From NCBI RefSeq assembly GCF_003851685.1, contig NZ_CP027727.1:3162001-3226000 (forward strand): a stretch of DNA of 64,000 nt. The letters run 5' to 3'. The notes under the pieces were generated by a model. That model ran no database searches and was not told the DNA's origin. It saw only the letters and a list, made by a program, of their open reading frames with translations. Origin of the DNA: Pseudomonas sp. R5-89-07 (lineage in GTDB: Bacteria > Pseudomonadota > Gammaproteobacteria > Pseudomonadales > Pseudomonadaceae). Below, one piece after another: positions 26,049 through 34,923 of the stretch (position 1 is the first letter of the stretch; each line of letters opens with the position of its first letter). A program made the translations under genes and the position numbers.

Positions 26049-28334
26049 CTACTCCTGTACGCGTCGCTGCTGGTACTGCGGATCGGCCTGGATCTGGGCT
26101 TCGGTGAATGGCAGTGGGCGCAGCTTTTTCTCGGAGAAGGCTTGGGTCTGGTCCTTGGCGTGGTTGGACTGAGGGTTGCTGGACTCGGAGAACGCCAATA
26201 CGCCTACTGCCTGGGGGCCTTTGTCGTCGAAGGTGACGATTTGCAGGTAGCTGGTGCCGCTGATGACTTCGCGTTTGCCGTCGGCGCGGGGCACGGTTTG
26301 CATGGCGTTGTAGATGCCCAGTTCTTGCGGGCCGCCGTGGATGGGGGTATGCCCGGAGAGCTGGATGTCGCCCCAGCGGTTGAGGCCGAGTTTGTCGACC
26401 GCGCTGCTCGAGGCGAGCATCGCTTCGCGCAGGGCTTTGGCCACGGGCGCGCGGTCGATGGCCAGGCCGCTGGGGGTGGTCAGCGGGTGGGCCGGGTCGA
26501 AGGCGACGCGCCAGGCATCGGGGATTTGCTGCAGGTGTTCCACCAGGTTGATGAAGTGCACCAGGCCCAGGCCGCTGTCGAGGTTGGCGCGTTGGTCCCA
26601 GCTTTTCAGGCTGGTGCACAGTGGCTGGAGCGTAGCGGCATCGTTGCCCAGGTGCTTGGCGCAGAACTGCAGCAGGTCCGGCATGACTTGCCCCGCGAGG
26701 TACACCTCGTTGTCCATGACCATGGCTTGCAGGGCGTTGACGGTGATCGGCGGTTGCTCCAGGGCTTGCAGGCGTTGCAGGGCGAATCGGGCCCGGGGGC
26801 CGAGGCCGATGTTGTCCTGGCTGATTACCGGGGAGAAGCCGGCGAGTGGCGCCTTGGGGTTGACCATCCAGGCGGAGTCGTTGGAGTGCTGCACATAGTC
26901 GGTGCGCTGCAGTTGCGGCAGTTGGGCGGCCGGGAAGATCCCCGCTTGCGCGGCACGAGGGTCAACATCCCAGGCGCACGCGCTGCGGCTGCCGTCGAGC
27001 ATGATCATTTGCAGGCCGGCCCGTGGGTCGCTGCATTGCGCGAGTTTGGCAGCACTGACGTTGGGCACCACCGACAGGTTCATGTACAGGCTCTGGCCCT
27101 GGTCATCGGCGGCCAGGGTGTTGACCCACGGGATGCCTTGCAGGGTGTGCACCGAGGTTTGCAGTTCGTTGAGGCTGCCGGCGCGGTTCATGGCGTACCA
27201 CTGTTGCAGCACGCGGTCGTTGCCGAGGTTGGCGTCGCGCAGGCTGAATGCGTATTGCTTGTCCCAGTCCAGCTTGCCGGGCCACTGCACCACGGGGCCG
27301 AACTGCGAGCTGTAGACGGTGCGGGTGAAGTCCTTGAGGCTGCCGTCGGCTTGTTTGGCCTGTACCGTCAGCGTGGTTTTATCCAGGGGCAAGGACTTGC
27401 CGTCGAGCAGGTAGCGGGTGGAATCCTTGGGGTCGAGCGTCAGGCGATACAGGGTGAAATGCTTGGAGGTGTCTACCGTGTGCGTCCACGCCACATGCTG
27501 GTTGAAGCCGATATTCACCACCGGCAACCCTGGCAGCGCCGCGCCCATCACATCCAGCTGGCCGGGGATGGTCAGGTGCATCTCGTAAAAGCGCATGCCG
27601 CCTACCCACGGGAAATGCGGGTTGGCCAGCAACATGCCGCGCCCGTTGAAGGAGCGATCCTTACCCACCGCGACGGCGTTGCTGCCACGGTCAAGGGCGA
27701 AGCGCTGTTGATTGGCGGCGGCGAATTCGAATGCCTTGGCGCCGGGCTGCACGGCGGTGGTGGCCTGGGGAGGCGTGGCGCCTACCAGTGCTTCGGCGAA
27801 TTGACCGACGCCACCTTCTACCAGCAGCCTGCGGGTCAGCTTGACCAGGTCTTCTCTCACCAGCGGACGCACCCACGCCGCCTGGCACTGCGCCGGTGCG
27901 CCCTGCTCTTTCAGATAGCGGTTGTAGCCGGCCACATAGCCTTCGATACGCTGGCGGATCTGCGGCGTTTGCGCGTTCCAGAACGCCTCGACCGCATCCG
28001 GTGTGTTCAGCCAGGTAAAGAACACATCACTGGTAAGGTTGTTGCGCTCCTCCAGGGTGGCCTGCTCGGGGCCGAAGAACCGGGCGCGCTGGCCATTCAC
28101 CGTGACCACTTCATTGGCCAGCAGGCACAGGTTGTCCTGGGCATACGCATAACCGATGCCGAAACCCAGGCCGCGCTCATCGGCAGCGCGGATATGCGGC
28201 ACGCCGTAGGTGGTACGCCGGATCTCTGCCGACGCCTGCGCCGGCGCCACCTGCTCGCGCGCCGACGCCGCCAGGCTCACTCCCAGCAACAGCCCTGCCA
28301 CGCATACCCTGGACAACCCGTTGAAAATAATCAC
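26049..28334 (-). CDS. pvdQ: Acylase PvdQ (Ntn-hydrolase, penicillin amidase family)
   Basis: 761 residues from GTG 28334 (GGAG site); an upstream TTG is less likely. Signal peptide MIIFNGLSRVCVAGLLLGVS, cut after ASA. The alpha chain follows, with the autocatalytic cleavage and N-terminal nucleophile Ser218 in DRGSNAVAVGKDRS. Further PvdQ-like blocks: MLLANPHFPW, LPGLPVVNIGFNQHVAWTHT and NSNDSAWMVNP. In the periplasm PvdQ removes the fatty acyl chain from the pyoverdine precursor and can also hydrolyse long-chain acyl-homoserine lactones. Similarity to the P. aeruginosa enzyme is high along the length. A PvdS-type box lies upstream, and the divergent neighbour is a Fur-like gene as in P. aeruginosa. 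The other pyoverdine genes are not in the window. Confidence 0.93.
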   Translation of the reverse strand: MIIFNGLSRVCVAGLLLGVSLAASAREQVAPAQASAEIRRTTYGVPHIRAADERGLGFGIGYAYAQDNLCLLANEVVTVNGQRARFFGPEQATLEERNNLTSDVFFTWLNTPDAVEAFWNAQTPQIRQRIEGYVAGYNRYLKEQGAPAQCQAAWVRPLVREDLVKLTRRLLVEGGVGQFAEALVGATPPQATTAVQPGAKAFEFAAANQQRFALDRGSNAVAVGKDRSFNGRGMLLANPHFPWVGGMRFYEMHLTIPGQLDVMGAALPGLPVVNIGFNQHVAWTHTVDTSKHFTLYRLTLDPKDSTRYLLDGKSLPLDKTTLTVQAKQADGSLKDFTRTVYSSQFGPVVQWPGKLDWDKQYAFSLRDANLGNDRVLQQWYAMNRAGSLNELQTSVHTLQGIPWVNTLAADDQGQSLYMNLSVVPNVSAAKLAQCSDPRAGLQMIMLDGSRSACAWDVDPRAAQAGIFPAAQLPQLQRTDYVQHSNDSAWMVNPKAPLAGFSPVISQDNIGLGPRARFALQRLQALEQPPITVNALQAMVMDNEVYLAGQVMPDLLQFCAKHLGNDAATLQPLCTSLKSWDQRANLDSGLGLVHFINLVEHLQQIPDAWRVAFDPAHPLTTPSGLAIDRAPVAKALREAMLASSSAVDKLGLNRWGDIQLSGHTPIHGGPQELGIYNAMQTVPRADGKREVISGTSYLQIVTFDDKGPQAVGVLAFSESSNPQSNHAKDQTQAFSEKKLRPLPFTEAQIQADPQYQQRRVQE

Positions 28335-28391
28335 GCCGACTCCACAGTCAAATTGAACACCCTCGGTAGGGACAACTTCCCCACCGTAAGG

Positions 28392-28415
28392 ACGCAACCC
28401 AGCGGAAATAATTTA
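28392..28415 (-). promoter_or_regulatory. PvdS iron-starvation box of pvdQ
   Basis: On the minus strand, TAAAT (complement of 28411-28415), exactly 16 bases, then CGT (complement of 28392-28394), matching the PvdS consensus TAAAT-N16-CGT, 58 bases upstream of the GTG start. Confidence 0.8.
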
Positions 28416-28571
28416 GCGGCGTGGCGCGTTTGGTCCGGGCGACGGCAGTGTGACAAACCCGATACCGACAAAATTTCTACATCGTGCCCTTCATGATTTT
28501 GCCCGTTCGTTCGTCTTATTGAATAAGAGCACCATCATTTTCCTGATCAGGCTCTGATAAGGAGTTTCTGC

Positions 28572-28940
28572 ATGTACAACCCGCAAGTGCCCATGGATGG
28601 ACATTCACCGAGCGCCGAAGCCAGTTTCGCCAATCGCCCCCAAGGGCCCGAACAACAGGGCAACCAGCGCATTCGCCACCTGCTCAAGTGTTTCGGCCTG
28701 CGCACCAGCCTGATCCGGCTGAAGGTCATCGACGCCCTGCTTACCGCGGCCGGCAACCAGCGCACCCTTGGCGTGCGCGGCGTGCACAGCCATCTGCTGG
28801 AACTGGGCATCCCGTTGTCGTTCCTCAGTGTGCGCGAGGTGCTAAAGCGCCTGTGCAGCGAGGGCGTGATCACCCTCAATGCCGACAAGAGCTACAGCCT
28901 CCATGAAGAGGCTGCCAAAGTGCTCGAAGGACGCGGCTGA
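28572..28940 (+). CDS. Fur-like winged-helix regulator (PA2384-type)
   Basis: 122 residues, ATG 28572 with AAGGAG. The core RTSLIRLKVIDALLTA...GVRGVHSHLLELGIPLS...VREVLKRLCSEGVI is a Fur-type winged helix, but the metal-binding C-terminal domain of Fur is missing. The gene beside pvdQ in P. aeruginosa (PA2384) is of this type and affects iron-regulated expression. Divergent from pvdQ. Confidence 0.78.
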   Translation: MYNPQVPMDGHSPSAEASFANRPQGPEQQGNQRIRHLLKCFGLRTSLIRLKVIDALLTAAGNQRTLGVRGVHSHLLELGIPLSFLSVREVLKRLCSEGVITLNADKSYSLHEEAAKVLEGRG

Positions 28941-28952
28941 ATCAGGCGCTCA

Positions 28953-29147
28953 TCAGAAGTTCGGCTTGACCTTGCGACGCATGATGCCGTTGATCACCAC
29001 CACCACCACGGCAATTGCAATGGCCAGGTATTGGAAGGTCTTTTCGCTGATCGCGCCGATGTTCTGCAGGTAGGACAAGCCAAACATCGAGGCCAGGACG
29101 GCCAGGGCAATCAGAATCGAGTATTTCAAACGTTGCTTTTGGGTCAT
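28953..29147 (-). CDS. Small two-span membrane protein
   Basis: 64 residues from ATG 29147 (MTQKQRLKYSILIALAVLAS). Two hydrophobic helices (about residues 10-28 and 38-55), ending in basic RRKVKPNF. Weak ribosome site. Unknown function; convergent with the Fur-like gene. Confidence 0.6.
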   Translation of the reverse strand: MTQKQRLKYSILIALAVLASMFGLSYLQNIGAISEKTFQYLAIAIAVVVVVINGIMRRKVKPNF

Positions 29148-29320
29148 GACGAGTTCTCGAACCGGTAGGAATGTATCCACTGTGTATCGCCGCGCATGCC
29201 AAGCTCATACCCGAAAACGGGGATGGACCGGGGGCGGCAGGGTCTCATGTTACAGGCGATGAAAAGCTTTGGCTCGTTCCGCGCCTGATTGACCTTGTGA
29301 ACACCTTGAGGATTGCCCAA

Positions 29321-29455
29321 ATGCTGCGTCGAATCACCCTGCTGATTCCCTTGCTGATCATGCTGACCATGAGCGGCTGCTTCTTCTTCCCTCGCGGTGG
29401 TGGCGGCTGGCATGACCATCGCTATGAAGGCGGCCCAGGCTACGAGCACCGCTGA
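29321..29455 (+). CDS. Small lipoprotein, 44 residues
   Basis: ATG 29321 with GAGG. Signal MLRRITLLIPLLIMLTMSGC with lipobox MSGC (Cys20 would be lipidated), then FFFPRGGGGWHDHRYEGGPG, a short Gly/His-rich tail ending YEHR. Similar tiny lipoproteins are common in Pseudomonas. Function unknown. Confidence 0.7.
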   Translation: MLRRITLLIPLLIMLTMSGCFFFPRGGGGWHDHRYEGGPGYEHR

Positions 29456-29462
29456 AGGCAGG

Positions 29463-29489
29463 GGCGCCTCGCTGCCAGCGAGACGCCCA
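29463..29489. terminator. Hairpin between convergent genes
   Basis: GGGCGCCTCGCT / AGCGAGACGCCC stem (one mismatch) with a 3-base loop, between the lipoprotein and ABC permease genes. No clear T-run. Confidence 0.45.
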
Positions 29490-29503
29490 CCCTGCAGAAA
29501 CGC

Positions 29504-30274
29504 TTACCCCCCATGCACCCAGCGCTGATGCAGCCACCGCGCCAGGGCATCCAGCGCAAACCCCAGCAGCCCGATCAGCAGCACCATCGCCATCAGTTCC
29601 GAATACGCCAGCCGGTCGCGGGTATCGAGGATGTAATACCCCAGCCCCGCACTCACCCCCAGCATCTCGCACGGCACCAGCACGATCCACAGAATGCCGA
29701 TGGCCAGGCGCACGCCGGTCAACACATGCCCCACCACGCCAGGAATGATCACCCGGCGCAACGTCTCCCAGCGCGTAGCACTCAAGCTCTTGCTCAATTG
29801 CAGCCAGCGCGGGTCGAGCTGACGCACGCCAGCCGCGGTGTTGAGCATGATCGGCCACACCGCGGCGAATGCCAGCAGGAAATAGATCGGCTGGTCCCCT
29901 ACGCCCATCAGCATCACCACGATCGGCATCCAGGACAGCGGCGAGATCATGCGCAAGAACTGGAAGGCCGGCGTGGTCGCCGCCTCCAGGTTGCGCGAAC
30001 TGCCCACCAGCAGGCCCAGCGGCACGCCCACCAGCAAGGCCAGGAACAGCCCGACGAAGATGCGCTTGAGGCTGACCGCGATGTGCACATACAACTCACC
30101 GCGCCCGAGCAATTCCCACAGGCTGCTGAAGGTGGCTGCCAGGGAAAAGCGCGCCGACAGGCCGTCCGCCTCGCCAAACAGTTTCACTCCCAGCCACCAG
30201 AGCGCCAGCAACCCTGCCAGGCCACCCAACCCGAGCAACCAGCCCGGCCACGCCACAGTTTTACCGCTGCTCAA
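29504..30274 (-). CDS. ABC transporter permease, NitT/TauT (SsuC-like) type
   Basis: 256 residues from TTG 30274, which overlaps the TGA of the binding-protein gene and has a GAGGAG site 8 bases upstream. Six transmembrane segments of the BPD_transp_1 type; the coupling loop is AAGVRQLDPRWLQLSKSLSATR. It forms the importer with the ATPase and binding protein upstream; last gene of the operon. Confidence 0.88.
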   Translation of the reverse strand: MSSGKTVAWPGWLLGLGGLAGLLALWWLGVKLFGEADGLSARFSLAATFSSLWELLGRGELYVHIAVSLKRIFVGLFLALLVGVPLGLLVGSSRNLEAATTPAFQFLRMISPLSWMPIVVMLMGVGDQPIYFLLAFAAVWPIMLNTAAGVRQLDPRWLQLSKSLSATRWETLRRVIIPGVVGHVLTGVRLAIGILWIVLVPCEMLGVSAGLGYYILDTRDRLAYSELMAMVLLIGLLGFALDALARWLHQRWVHGG

Positions 30275-31470
30275 ACGCCGATCTCCTCATGCCGCGCATA
30301 ACCCTCAGGCAGGCCGAAGGTCTGCATGCCGCCGACGGCCTCGATGGCGTTGCGCACAAAGCGATCGTCCACCAGGTCCTTGGCGACGAACGCCGGGTCG
30401 AGGTCGGCGAGAAAGCGCTTGTCGCCTTCGATCAAGGTGTCCTTGAGGCGGCGGACCAGTTCTTCGGTGTAGCTGGGGAATGGGTAAGGCTGGAAGTCGA
30501 TGCGGTGCTCGTCCCAGTTGGCGTGCTGGATCGCGCCATCGGCCAGGTACCCGGCGCGGTCGGCGGCGGCAGGCGCGAGCACCTTGCTCAACACCGGCTC
30601 GGCATGCGGCGTGTAGCGGTTCGGGCCGTCCTTGGACAGCAGCTTCACCGCCTCTTCACGATGGTCGCGGGTCCACACCTGGGCCTTGACGATGGCATTC
30701 ACCACTTTCTGCGACCACTCCGGGCGATTGGTCAGGTCATGCTCATGCATGAACACCACGCAGCATGCGTGGTTGCGCCACACATCGCCGGTAAAGCGCT
30801 GCACCCGGCCCACCTTGAGGTTTTCCGCCAGGGCGTTGAACGGCTCGGCGACGATATAGCCGTCGATGCGCTTGCTGGCCAGTGCCGGTGGCATGTCCGA
30901 AGGCGGCAGCACGATCAGGTTGACTTCATTGACGCCAATCGCGCTGCCCGCCGCTCGCGCAACCGGCGTGAGGCCGTTATCGCGGAACAACTGCTGCACC
31001 ACCACGTTATGAATCGAATACCAGAACGGAATCGCCACCGACTTGCCGCCCAACTGCTTGACGTCGGTGATCCCCGGCGCCACGGTCAGCCCCGAACCGC
31101 CGACGTGGTTCCATGCCACCACCTTGGCCGGCACCTTGCTGCCATAGCGCGCCCACACGGTCATGGGCGACAACAGGTGAATCACGTTGACCTGGCCGGA
31201 GATGAAGGCTTCGATCACCTGGGCCCAACTGCGCAACAACACTGGGCGCTCGGCCTTGATGCCCTCGGCTTCGAACAGCCCATTGTTGTGCGCCACCAAC
31301 AGCGGCGTGGCGTCGGTGATCGGCAGGTAGCCGATACGCACCGGTGCGTCGGGCTCGCTGGCCGCCCGCGCCTGCAGGCTGCTCAACAACGGCAAGGCGC
31401 CGGCGGCGCTGAGCACCGCCGAGAGTTTGAGAAAGTCACGGCGCGAGTGGGTCAGGTCATCCAGGCACAT
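30271..31470 (-). CDS. ABC substrate-binding protein, SsuA/TauA/NrtA-like, Tat signal
   Basis: 399 residues from ATG 31470 (GGAG). The twin-arginine signal HSRRDFLKLSAVLSAAGALP is at residues 8-27, so it is exported folded. The mature part VRIGYLPITDATPLLVAHNN, then LRSWAQVIEAFISGQVNVIHLLSP, is typical of periplasmic proteins for sulfonates, nitrate or similar. Overlaps the ATPase gene by 14 bases. Substrate unknown. Confidence 0.88.
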   Translation of the reverse strand: MCLDDLTHSRRDFLKLSAVLSAAGALPLLSSLQARAASEPDAPVRIGYLPITDATPLLVAHNNGLFEAEGIKAERPVLLRSWAQVIEAFISGQVNVIHLLSPMTVWARYGSKVPAKVVAWNHVGGSGLTVAPGITDVKQLGGKSVAIPFWYSIHNVVVQQLFRDNGLTPVARAAGSAIGVNEVNLIVLPPSDMPPALASKRIDGYIVAEPFNALAENLKVGRVQRFTGDVWRNHACCVVFMHEHDLTNRPEWSQKVVNAIVKAQVWTRDHREEAVKLLSKDGPNRYTPHAEPVLSKVLAPAAADRAGYLADGAIQHANWDEHRIDFQPYPFPSYTEELVRRLKDTLIEGDKRFLADLDPAFVAKDLVDDRFVRNAIEAVGGMQTFGLPEGYARHEEIGV

Positions 31471-32260
31471 GGCTAGGCTCCAGCGGGTCAAGGGGGTTGG
31501 GTTGAGGGCGGCTCGCCTGCCGTAAGGTTTTGAGAATCTCGATGCGCAGCGCGCCAATGGCTTCGACCTGTTCCTCACGCGGTTGCGGCAGGTCGATATG
31601 CCACTCACCCAACGTGCGCGCCGGGCGGTTACCCAGCAGCAGGATGCGGTCAGACAGCAGCAGCGCTTCGTCGATGTCATGGGTGATCAACACCGCTGCC
31701 GAGCCCTGCTCGCGGTTGACCTTGAGCAAAAGGTGCTGCATATCGGCGCGGGTCACTTCGTCCAGGGCGCCGAACGGCTCGTCCAGCAGCAGCACCTGCG
31801 GCTGGCGTGCCAGGCAGCGGGCCAACGCGGTGCGCTGGGCCATGCCGCCGGACAACTGCGCGGGAAACTGGTGACGGGCATGTTCCAGGCCCACAGCGGC
31901 AATCGCATGGTCGACGCGCTGGCGGCGTTCTTCGCTGCCAAGGTGCGGTTGCCGGGCGAAATCCAGGCCGAAGGCGACGTTCTTCTCCAGGTTCAGCCAG
32001 GGCAGCAGGCTCGGATCCTGAAACGCCACCGCCACCCGCGGGTGCGGGCCACTCAACGGCTCACCGAGCACGCTGACAAAACCGCCCTGGGGCGCCTGCA
32101 AACCGGCCAACACGCGCAACAGACTGGATTTGCCCACACCACTGGGGCCGAGGATCGACACCACTTCGCCGGGCTGCAACTGCAGGTCGAAGCCTTGCAA
32201 TACCGGGCCGCTGGCATACCCCAGGCACACGCCCTGGGCCGTCAATACCGTCGGGTTCAT
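31457..32260 (-). CDS. ABC transporter ATP-binding protein, SsuB/TauB-like
   Basis: 267 residues. Walker A GPSGVGKSS, Q-loop VAFQDPSLLPWLN, signature LSGGMAQRTALARCLA, Walker B VLLLDEPFGALDE and H-loop ITHDIDEAL are all intact. Its start overlaps the stop of the monooxygenase-like gene by 4 bases (ATGA), so translation is coupled. Confidence 0.9.
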   Translation of the reverse strand: MNPTVLTAQGVCLGYASGPVLQGFDLQLQPGEVVSILGPSGVGKSSLLRVLAGLQAPQGGFVSVLGEPLSGPHPRVAVAFQDPSLLPWLNLEKNVAFGLDFARQPHLGSEERRQRVDHAIAAVGLEHARHQFPAQLSGGMAQRTALARCLARQPQVLLLDEPFGALDEVTRADMQHLLLKVNREQGSAAVLITHDIDEALLLSDRILLLGNRPARTLGEWHIDLPQPREEQVEAIGALRIEILKTLRQASRPQPNPLDPLEPSHVPG

Positions 32261-33318
32261 AGGTTGGCCTGGCGTTGCAGCTCGGTTCGCAGTTGCACCA
32301 GGCTGGGCGTGACGATGGGCACGAACGCCGATTCGCGCCAGCGCCTGGCAAAGCCGCTGCCGTGGGCGGTGAGGTAAGCCTTGCCGCCGCTGGCCTGCAA
32401 TTCCAGTTGCACCGCGCTGGCGGCGGTTTCGGCCAGGGCGATGCGCAGCTTGAACAACGGTACCGGCTCGAAGGCGAACCGCCCGGCCAGCAGGCCATTC
32501 TTGAGTTCGTTGACCAAGTGATCCAGGGTCACGCGCAGCGCTTCGAGTTCTTCACGCAACACGGTGCGCGATGCGCCCAGATGATGGGCCACCTCCGCCA
32601 GGGAGCGACGGGCCAGGCCAATCGACATACCGCACTGCAAGCCCAGGAATGCCGGGCGTACAGCCGGCAGGAACTGCCGCGCGTCCTCGTGCAGCAGCCA
32701 GTCGCGGCTCAACTCCACGCCTTCCAGGCCGAGGGCGGCGGTATTGCTCGATTGCAGCCCGAGCAATTCCAGGTCACGGGAGCGCTGCAAGCCAGCCACT
32801 GAATCCGGAATGGCCAGGATAAACGGCGCACCGCCGCCGGCGTGCTCGATGGCCGCAGCGGCGACGAAGCCGCTCTTGCGCAGGTTGGTCACCCAGTGCA
32901 GTCGACCGTTGAGGGTCCAGCCGTGATCGGTGGGTTCGGCGCTGATCTGCAGCGTCTCGATGCCAGACAAAAACTTCATCGCATTCGACAGCCCGGTGGC
33001 GCCGGCCAGCCTGCCGCTGATCAAGTCCGGCAGCAGTTGCTCGCGCAGCCGCGCATTGGGGCTTTGCAGCAGGTATTCGATAAAGGAACGCTGCCCCCAG
33101 CACACGAACGCCGCCGCCAGGGAATGGCTGGCGATATGGGCGATGGCGTCTACGGCACCGGTCACGTCGCCGCCCAGGCCGCCGAGGGCCTTGGGCACGC
33201 CGATTCGCAATATATTGGCTTCTGCCAGCCGTGGCAGCACTTCCTGTGGATCGCAACTGCCCACGTCCAGGGCCTGCGCTTGAACATCGAGCCAACGGCT
33301 CAAGATTGGGTCAAGCAT
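32257..33318 (-). CDS. Acyl-CoA dehydrogenase-fold flavoprotein, SfnB/monooxygenase-like
   Basis: 353 residues (AAGGAG site). Acyl-CoA dehydrogenase-like fold with GVPKALGGLGGD at residues 40-51, GATGLSNAMKFLSG and LNGRLHWVTNLRKSGF in the flavin and beta-barrel region. Family members of this length linked to SsuABC-type importers include flavin-dependent desulfurisation enzymes (SfnB, DszC-like). No acyl-CoA pathway genes are near, so a monooxygenase acting on the imported compound is more likely than fatty-acid oxidation. Confidence 0.78.
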   Translation of the reverse strand: MLDPILSRWLDVQAQALDVGSCDPQEVLPRLAEANILRIGVPKALGGLGGDVTGAVDAIAHIASHSLAAAFVCWGQRSFIEYLLQSPNARLREQLLPDLISGRLAGATGLSNAMKFLSGIETLQISAEPTDHGWTLNGRLHWVTNLRKSGFVAAAAIEHAGGGAPFILAIPDSVAGLQRSRDLELLGLQSSNTAALGLEGVELSRDWLLHEDARQFLPAVRPAFLGLQCGMSIGLARRSLAEVAHHLGASRTVLREELEALRVTLDHLVNELKNGLLAGRFAFEPVPLFKLRIALAETAASAVQLELQASGGKAYLTAHGSGFARRWRESAFVPIVTPSLVQLRTELQRQANL

Positions 33319-33357
33319 GTATGTTTCTCCTTGTTCCTACAGTGGACCCGCGCCAAC

Positions 33358-33918
33358 TCAGCTTGCCGGTTGTTCCCAACGGTACTGCGCCAGTTCAGGG
33401 TTCAACGGCGTACGTGCAAACACATTGGCAAAGTTGCACAGCGTGGCCAGGCTGACCCCCAGGATAACCTCCAGCGCCTGCCCGTCGGTGTAGCCGGCGG
33501 TGCGGAACGCGTCATAGCCCACATCGCTGACATCGCCACGGGTGGCGATCACTTCACGGGTAAACGCGGCGAGTGTCTCATAGCGCGCATCGGGCAACTC
33601 ACCGCGCTGGCGCAGCGCCGCGATGACCTCTTCGGGCAGCTTGGCTTTGTTACGTGCCACAGCGGTGTGCCCGGCCACGCAAAAATCGCAACCGTGGTGG
33701 GTGGCGGCAATCAGTTGCACCACTTCACGATCAGCCAGGCTCAAGGTCGACTTGGCATTCAGGCCGGACACGGTGATATAGGTTTCCAGCGCCGCCGGGG
33801 CATTGGCCAGTACGGCAAGCAGGTTGGGAATGAACCCCGAGGTTTTCAGCGCGTTTTCCAGGAAGGGCTTGGCCGCTTCCGGCGCGGTTTCAGGGGTGAG
33901 CAGCGGTACACGGGACAT
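33358..33918 (-). CDS. AhpD/carboxymuconolactone decarboxylase-family protein
   Basis: 186 residues (GAGGAG site). The CxxC active site GCDFCVAGHTAVAR is in the middle (Cys-x-x-Cys plus a His four residues later), as in AhpD-like peroxidase-associated proteins. First gene of the ABC/flavoprotein operon, divergent from the AraC regulator. May deal with oxidative by-products or thiol exchange during substrate use. Confidence 0.85.
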   Translation of the reverse strand: MSRVPLLTPETAPEAAKPFLENALKTSGFIPNLLAVLANAPAALETYITVSGLNAKSTLSLADREVVQLIAATHHGCDFCVAGHTAVARNKAKLPEEVIAALRQRGELPDARYETLAAFTREVIATRGDVSDVGYDAFRTAGYTDGQALEVILGVSLATLCNFANVFARTPLNPELAQYRWEQPAS

Positions 33919-34020
33919 GGAGTGGTCTCCTCATGGGTGAATGACTCCAGTCTGTTGGTTATAAAAAAACCGCTCAATAGGCTAAAGTAGCGATTACTTG
34001 CTCTAGAGTCTTTTCGTTAG

Positions 34021-34923
34021 ATGAATTCGTCCAGCGCACTCGTCGATTGGTTATTAGACAGCCTCGAACTGAACACCAGCCTGTTTCACGTCGGCCGTTA
34101 CTGCGGCGACTGGCACGCGAGCACCCACGGGCTGGCGAGGGCGAGTTTTCATCTGATCGTACAAGGCCAATGCTGGCTGCATATCGACGGCCAATCAGCG
34201 CAGTACCTGAACAATGGCGATGCGGTGTTCCTGCTGCGCGACCTGCCCTATCGGCTTTCCGGTGCAGACACCGCAGCGGGCGCACAGGAATGCCCGCGCC
34301 GCCCGATGCTGGCGCTCGATAGCAACGCTACGGACGGAGTGGGCCTGGTCTGCGGCTTCTTTGATTTCCAGTCCGGGCTGTCGGCGATGATTGTCGACAG
34401 CCTGCCCGCCTGGATCATCCTGCGCGCCGGTGACCCGTCGTTGACCGCTGCGCGCAATCTGTTCGAACTGATTCTGCAGGAGTGCGAGCGCCTGCCCGCG
34501 CCCTCTTCGGCCTTGCTCGAACGTCTGTGCCATCTGCTGTTTCTGTATGTGCTGCGCCAACAAGTGCTTGATAACACCGAACTGGGCGGCCTGGCGGCAC
34601 TCGGTCGACAGCCGGCATTTTCCAATTTATTGGAACAACTGATCGCACGTCCGGCAGAGAATTGGACACTGCAAAGCATGGCCGCCTGCACCGGGTTGTC
34701 ACGCTCGGCGTTTTTCAAGCGGTTCAACGAACTGTGCGGGCAGTCACCGGGCCAGGTGCTATTGATGATGCGCATGCGCCACGCCTGCCAGTTGTTCAAG
34801 ACGGACCAGACCGTGGCGGATGTATCGCTGGCGGTGGGCTATCAATCAGTGGCGGCGTTTACCCGCGCCTTTCATAAAGTCACCGGGCAGCAACCGGGCG
34901 CTTACCGCCGCGCGCAAAGCTAG
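34021..34923 (+). CDS. AraC-family regulator with cupin-type sensor
   Basis: 300 residues. The N-terminal cupin-like domain (FHLIVQGQCWLHIDGQSAQY, then LNNGDAVFLLRDLPYRLSG) is followed by a C-terminal double HTH (WTLQSMAACTGLSRSAFFKRFNELCG and VADVSLAVGYQSVAAFTRAFHK). Divergent from the AhpD-ABC operon, about 100 bases between starts; presumably its regulator. Confidence 0.86.
   Translation: MNSSSALVDWLLDSLELNTSLFHVGRYCGDWHASTHGLARASFHLIVQGQCWLHIDGQSAQYLNNGDAVFLLRDLPYRLSGADTAAGAQECPRRPMLALDSNATDGVGLVCGFFDFQSGLSAMIVDSLPAWIILRAGDPSLTAARNLFELILQECERLPAPSSALLERLCHLLFLYVLRQQVLDNTELGGLAALGRQPAFSNLLEQLIARPAENWTLQSMAACTGLSRSAFFKRFNELCGQSPGQVLLMMRMRHACQLFKTDQTVADVSLAVGYQSVAAFTRAFHKVTGQQPGAYRRAQS

Noticed and set aside
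26022..28496. 824-codon plus-strand frame
   Set aside because: Antisense of pvdQ, composition is shadow-like, and the opposite frame has a signal peptide and catalytic motifs.
30289..31476. 395-codon plus-strand frame
   Set aside because: Antisense shadow of the ABC binding-protein gene.
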